Part shown: piece after piece, positions 62,408-64,000 of the stretch
How the letters are laid out: every line of letters begins with the position of its first letter
How positions within the stretch are numbered: the stretch's first letter is position 1
DNA from: Kaistella soli
Lineage (GTDB): Bacteria > Bacteroidota > Bacteroidia > Flavobacteriales > Weeksellaceae
Direction of reading: 5' to 3'
DNA: 64,000 nt
Assembly: GCF_019038595.1 (NCBI RefSeq)
Contig: NZ_JAHOPF010000004.1
Location: forward strand, 253,747-317,746
The notes under the pieces: generated by a model
The model's database searches: none
Told to the model about the DNA's origin: nothing
What the model saw: only the letters and a program-made list of their open reading frames with translations
Program-made: the position numbers and the translations under genes

Positions 62408-63062
62408 GAAAGTACTTATCGCAGAAGACCATGAAAGCGCAGGAATATCCGTCTTAAAAACTTTGGAGGAGCTAAAAATTACCGACACGCACTTTGTATA
62501 TTACTGCGATGATCCACTGCAAAGGGCAAAAAAAAGTGCTGCTGACGGTGAACCTTTCGATCTCCTGATTACAGATCTGTCTTTCGATGAAGATCACCGC
62601 GAACAGAGGATAAAAAACGGAGCCCAACTGATATCAGAAGTAAGACAGGTTTTACCTTCCATCAAATCCATTGTGTTCTCGATTGAGAAAAAGCCGACTA
62701 AAATAGAGCTTCTTTTTAAGCAATATCACATCGATGGTTTTGTCCAGAAAGGCAGAGGAGACGCGCAGCAGATGAAAAAAGCCATTCTTACCGTCAGCGA
62801 AAATAAAAAATTTATTTCCCCGGAACACAAACTGAGTCTGAGAAAAAACACGATCGAACTTACCGCGACAGAGCTCACCATTCTTCAGCTTCTTTCCAAA
62901 GGTACCGTCCAGAAAAGCATCCCTTCCTATCTTCAGGATATGGGCTCGAAACGATACAGCCTCAGTTATGTTGAAAAAAACATCAACAATCTGAAAGATA
63001 CTTTTCAGGCGAATAATAATGCGCAGCTCATTGCTATCTGTAAAGATTTGGGCATTCTCTGA
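62400..63062 (+). CDS. Response regulator with divergent LuxR-like output domain
   Basis: 220 residues from ATG 62400. The receiver has the acidic pair (LIAEDHE), phosphoacceptor Asp (LLITDLSF), the Ser/Thr (SIVFSIE) and Lys (GFVQKGRG). The C-terminal domain begins like LuxR/NarL helix-turn-helix (LTATELTILQLLSKGTVQKSI) but the recognition part is altered and longer (YLQDMGSKRYSLSYVEKN...), lacking the usual TVxxH. Overlap with the kinase by 8 bp shows they form one operon. Confidence 0.87.
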   Translation: MFKKVLIAEDHESAGISVLKTLEELKITDTHFVYYCDDPLQRAKKSAADGEPFDLLITDLSFDEDHREQRIKNGAQLISEVRQVLPSIKSIVFSIEKKPTKIELLFKQYHIDGFVQKGRGDAQQMKKAILTVSENKKFISPEHKLSLRKNTIELTATELTILQLLSKGTVQKSIPSYLQDMGSKRYSLSYVEKNINNLKDTFQANNNAQLIAICKDLGIL

Positions 63063-63173
63063 TACTTTTTTCAGAAATTTTTCAAAAAAAACAGTGTTTT
63101 TACGGTTTCCCGTAAGGTTATCTTACTAATACTGTGTAATTTCGGTTTGCTAAATAAAATTGGAGGAAGTCAT

Positions 63174-63223
63174 CCGGAAGAAGATCCCAACTAAAAACAC
63201 AAATCTTTATATTCTTCTTCCGG
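63174..63223. repeat. 11-bp perfect inverted repeat with 28-bp spacer
   Basis: CCGGAAGAAGA (63174-63184) and TCTTCTTCCGG (63213-63223) in the 268-bp gap between the response regulator and yajC. Stem strength in RNA is fair; it is also compatible with a dimeric DNA-binding site. No gene is visible in the rest of the gap. Confidence 0.75.
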
Positions 63224-63283
63224 ACCTTCTATTAAACCTTTTATTTAAAACTATTCTCTTCACCTGAGCAACCAAACACAAAC

Positions 63284-63315
63284 AAAAAAAGCAACCGGTT
63301 TGGTTGCTTTTTTTG
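63284..63315. terminator. Bidirectional terminator between response regulator and yajC
   Basis: A 13-bp stem AAAAAAAGCAACC / GGTTGCTTTTTTT (63284-63296/63302-63314), T-rich in both directions; serves the convergent genes. Confidence 0.9.
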
Positions 63316-63330
63316 TTATATAAAGAATTA

Positions 63331-63663
63331 TTATTTCTTTTCTTCTACTGCTGTATCTGGAAATCTCTGTTGAGTAAACTCTCTTGAAATCGCAGCTTTT
63401 TCAAACTTCAGTTTTCCCGAAAGCGTCTCTATTACTACGCCGTCTTCCTGAATCTGAGCGATTCTTCCGTGCATTCCGGAAGTTGTTACTACTCTGCTTC
63501 CGACTTTCAGGGTTTCCTGGAAACTTTTTTCCTGCTTAGATTTTTTCATTTGAGGACGGATCATCAGAAAATAAAATCCGACGAACATTAAGCCCATCAT
63601 AATCATGGTCGGCATCATCGAACCTTCCGGTCCTGCAGCAGCCTGTAAAAATATTGCTATCAT
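63331..63663 (-). CDS. yajC: Preprotein translocase subunit YajC
   Basis: Small accessory protein of SecDF-YajC. 110 residues with one membrane helix (about 18-37, MPTMIMMGLMFVGFYFLMIRP), then the conserved QMKKSKQEKSFQETLKVGSRVVT and TTSGMHGRIAQIQEDGVVIE barrel. Length normal. It lies 20 bp downstream of the DUF1573 gene on the same strand, an arrangement I recall as common in flavobacteria. Confidence 0.95.
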   Translation of the reverse strand: MIAIFLQAAAGPEGSMMPTMIMMGLMFVGFYFLMIRPQMKKSKQEKSFQETLKVGSRVVTTSGMHGRIAQIQEDGVVIETLSGKLKFEKAAISREFTQQRFPDTAVEEKK

Positions 63664-63683
63664 AATTGTTCTAAATTAAATAA

Positions 63684-63998
63684 TTAAGGTTGGATATCTG
63701 CAGAAAATGTAATCACGATAGGCGCTTTTTCAACGTTCGCATATACTTCTGCCTGCTTGTTAACCAATCCGTCGAAATTGGACGAATCGAATTTCAAAGT
63801 AATTTTTCCTTTCTGTCCTGGAAGGATCGGATCTTTTGTATAATCCGGCACCGTACATCCGCAGCCTGGTTTTACCTGAGAAATAATTAAAGGATTTGTT
63901 CCTGTATTGGTTACTTCGTACACATGCTCCACATGATCACCTTTTTTAAGTTTTCCGAATTCGAAATTAGATTCCGAAAGCGCAATGGTAGTTAAAGG
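63684..63998 (-). CDS. DUF1573 domain protein (5' end outside window)
   Basis: The frame is open to the window edge on the minus strand, so the start lies beyond base 64000; the GTG at 63930-63932 is internal. The visible 104 residues include the DUF1573 hallmark VYEVTNTGTNPLIISQVKPGCGC, shown here in part, followed by Ig-like strands (GQKGKITLKFDSSNF). Such proteins are usually lipoproteins of unknown role; the lipobox would be outside the window. It probably forms an operon with yajC. Confidence 0.85.
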   Translation of the reverse strand, partial: PLTTIALSESNFEFGKLKKGDHVEHVYEVTNTGTNPLIISQVKPGCGCTVPDYTKDPILPGQKGKITLKFDSSNFDGLVNKQAEVYANVEKAPIVITFSADIQP

Positions 63999-64000
63999 TT

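Noticed and set aside
1-64000. CRISPR array, prophage, insertion sequence, integron or defence island
   Set aside because: No regularly spaced repeats with unique spacers, and no integrase, transposase, capsid, toxin-antitoxin or restriction genes were seen; gene content is core-like throughout.

Overview
The window is chromosomal DNA of a Bacteroidota bacterium, most likely a flavobacterium of the Chryseobacterium/Kaistella group (Weeksellaceae). I infer this from AT-rich DNA with the Bacteroidota sigma box TAnnTTTG upstream of about 20 genes, two SusC/SusD outer-membrane uptake pairs, SusC signal peptides typical of Chryseobacterium, bacillithiol synthesis (bshA), tRNAs without an encoded CCA, and families mostly confined to Bacteroidota (DUF4254, DUF4292, DUF2851, DUF6702). 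Species cannot be named from the sequence alone. Most of the window is ordinary core genome. I found no phage, insertion sequence, CRISPR array or defence island.

Layout. 1-5.4 kb: 3' part of recJ, a GNAT-like protein, a KefF-like/KefC-like K+ efflux pair and a small lipoprotein. 5.4-7.8 kb: a GH13 alpha-amylase gene broken by one frameshift, aroQ, and rpsT between two tRNA-Glu(TTC) genes. 7.8-15.8 kb: cell-wall amidase diverging from lptD, ridA, an M1 aminopeptidase and a HupE-type protein. 15.9-23 kb: DUF6702, acpH, radA, a large hairpin element, pyrG, yidC and rnhB. 23-32.8 kb: two tandem susC-susD operons that share an identical 5' end and the same UUCG-loop terminator. 32.8-39.7 kb: argS-menE-arfB, a candidate 36-codon gene, a Rnk/GreA-like factor, a deoxyhypusine-synthase-like enzyme, a QueA-like enzyme and an alkyltransferase-like (ATL) protein, then a 21-bp tandem repeat. 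39.9-45.6 kb: htpG, recA, tRNA-Gln, a DECR1-like reductase and a dihydroorotase. 45.7-53.2 kb: a forward cluster for envelope and core metabolism: flippase, dut, nucleotidyltransferase, DUF4292 lipoprotein, EnvC-like protein, tatA, DUF4254, lipoprotein, ribA. 53.2-64 kb: deoD, a lipoprotein, GH3 enzyme, bshA, DUF2851, an AspT/YidE transporter, a TPR sensor kinase with its response regulator, yajC and a DUF1573 protein cut by the window edge.

Functional links. The AmiC-type amidase (7.9-9.1 kb) and the catalytically degenerate EnvC-like protein (49.7-51.2 kb) are the two expected halves of a daughter-cell separation system. LptD, YidC, YajC and TatA are envelope-assembly components. RecJ, RadA and RecA serve recombination, and the ATL protein probably serves alkylation repair. 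Several starts are fixed by the position of the TAnnTTTG box rather than by the longest ORF (pyrG, flippase, AspT-type transporter, histidine kinase), and four genes appear to start with TTG.

Most worth a second look: the duplicated 41-nt susC leader with a seven-codon micro-ORF overlapping the susC start; the large palindromic element before pyrG; the promoter/small-ORF/hairpin module near 36.2 kb; the deoxyhypusine-synthase-like gene in a bacterium; the split GH13 gene with a GTGA stop/start overlap; and the histidine kinase/response regulator pair with an unusual output domain. None of these amounts to a proven new system.
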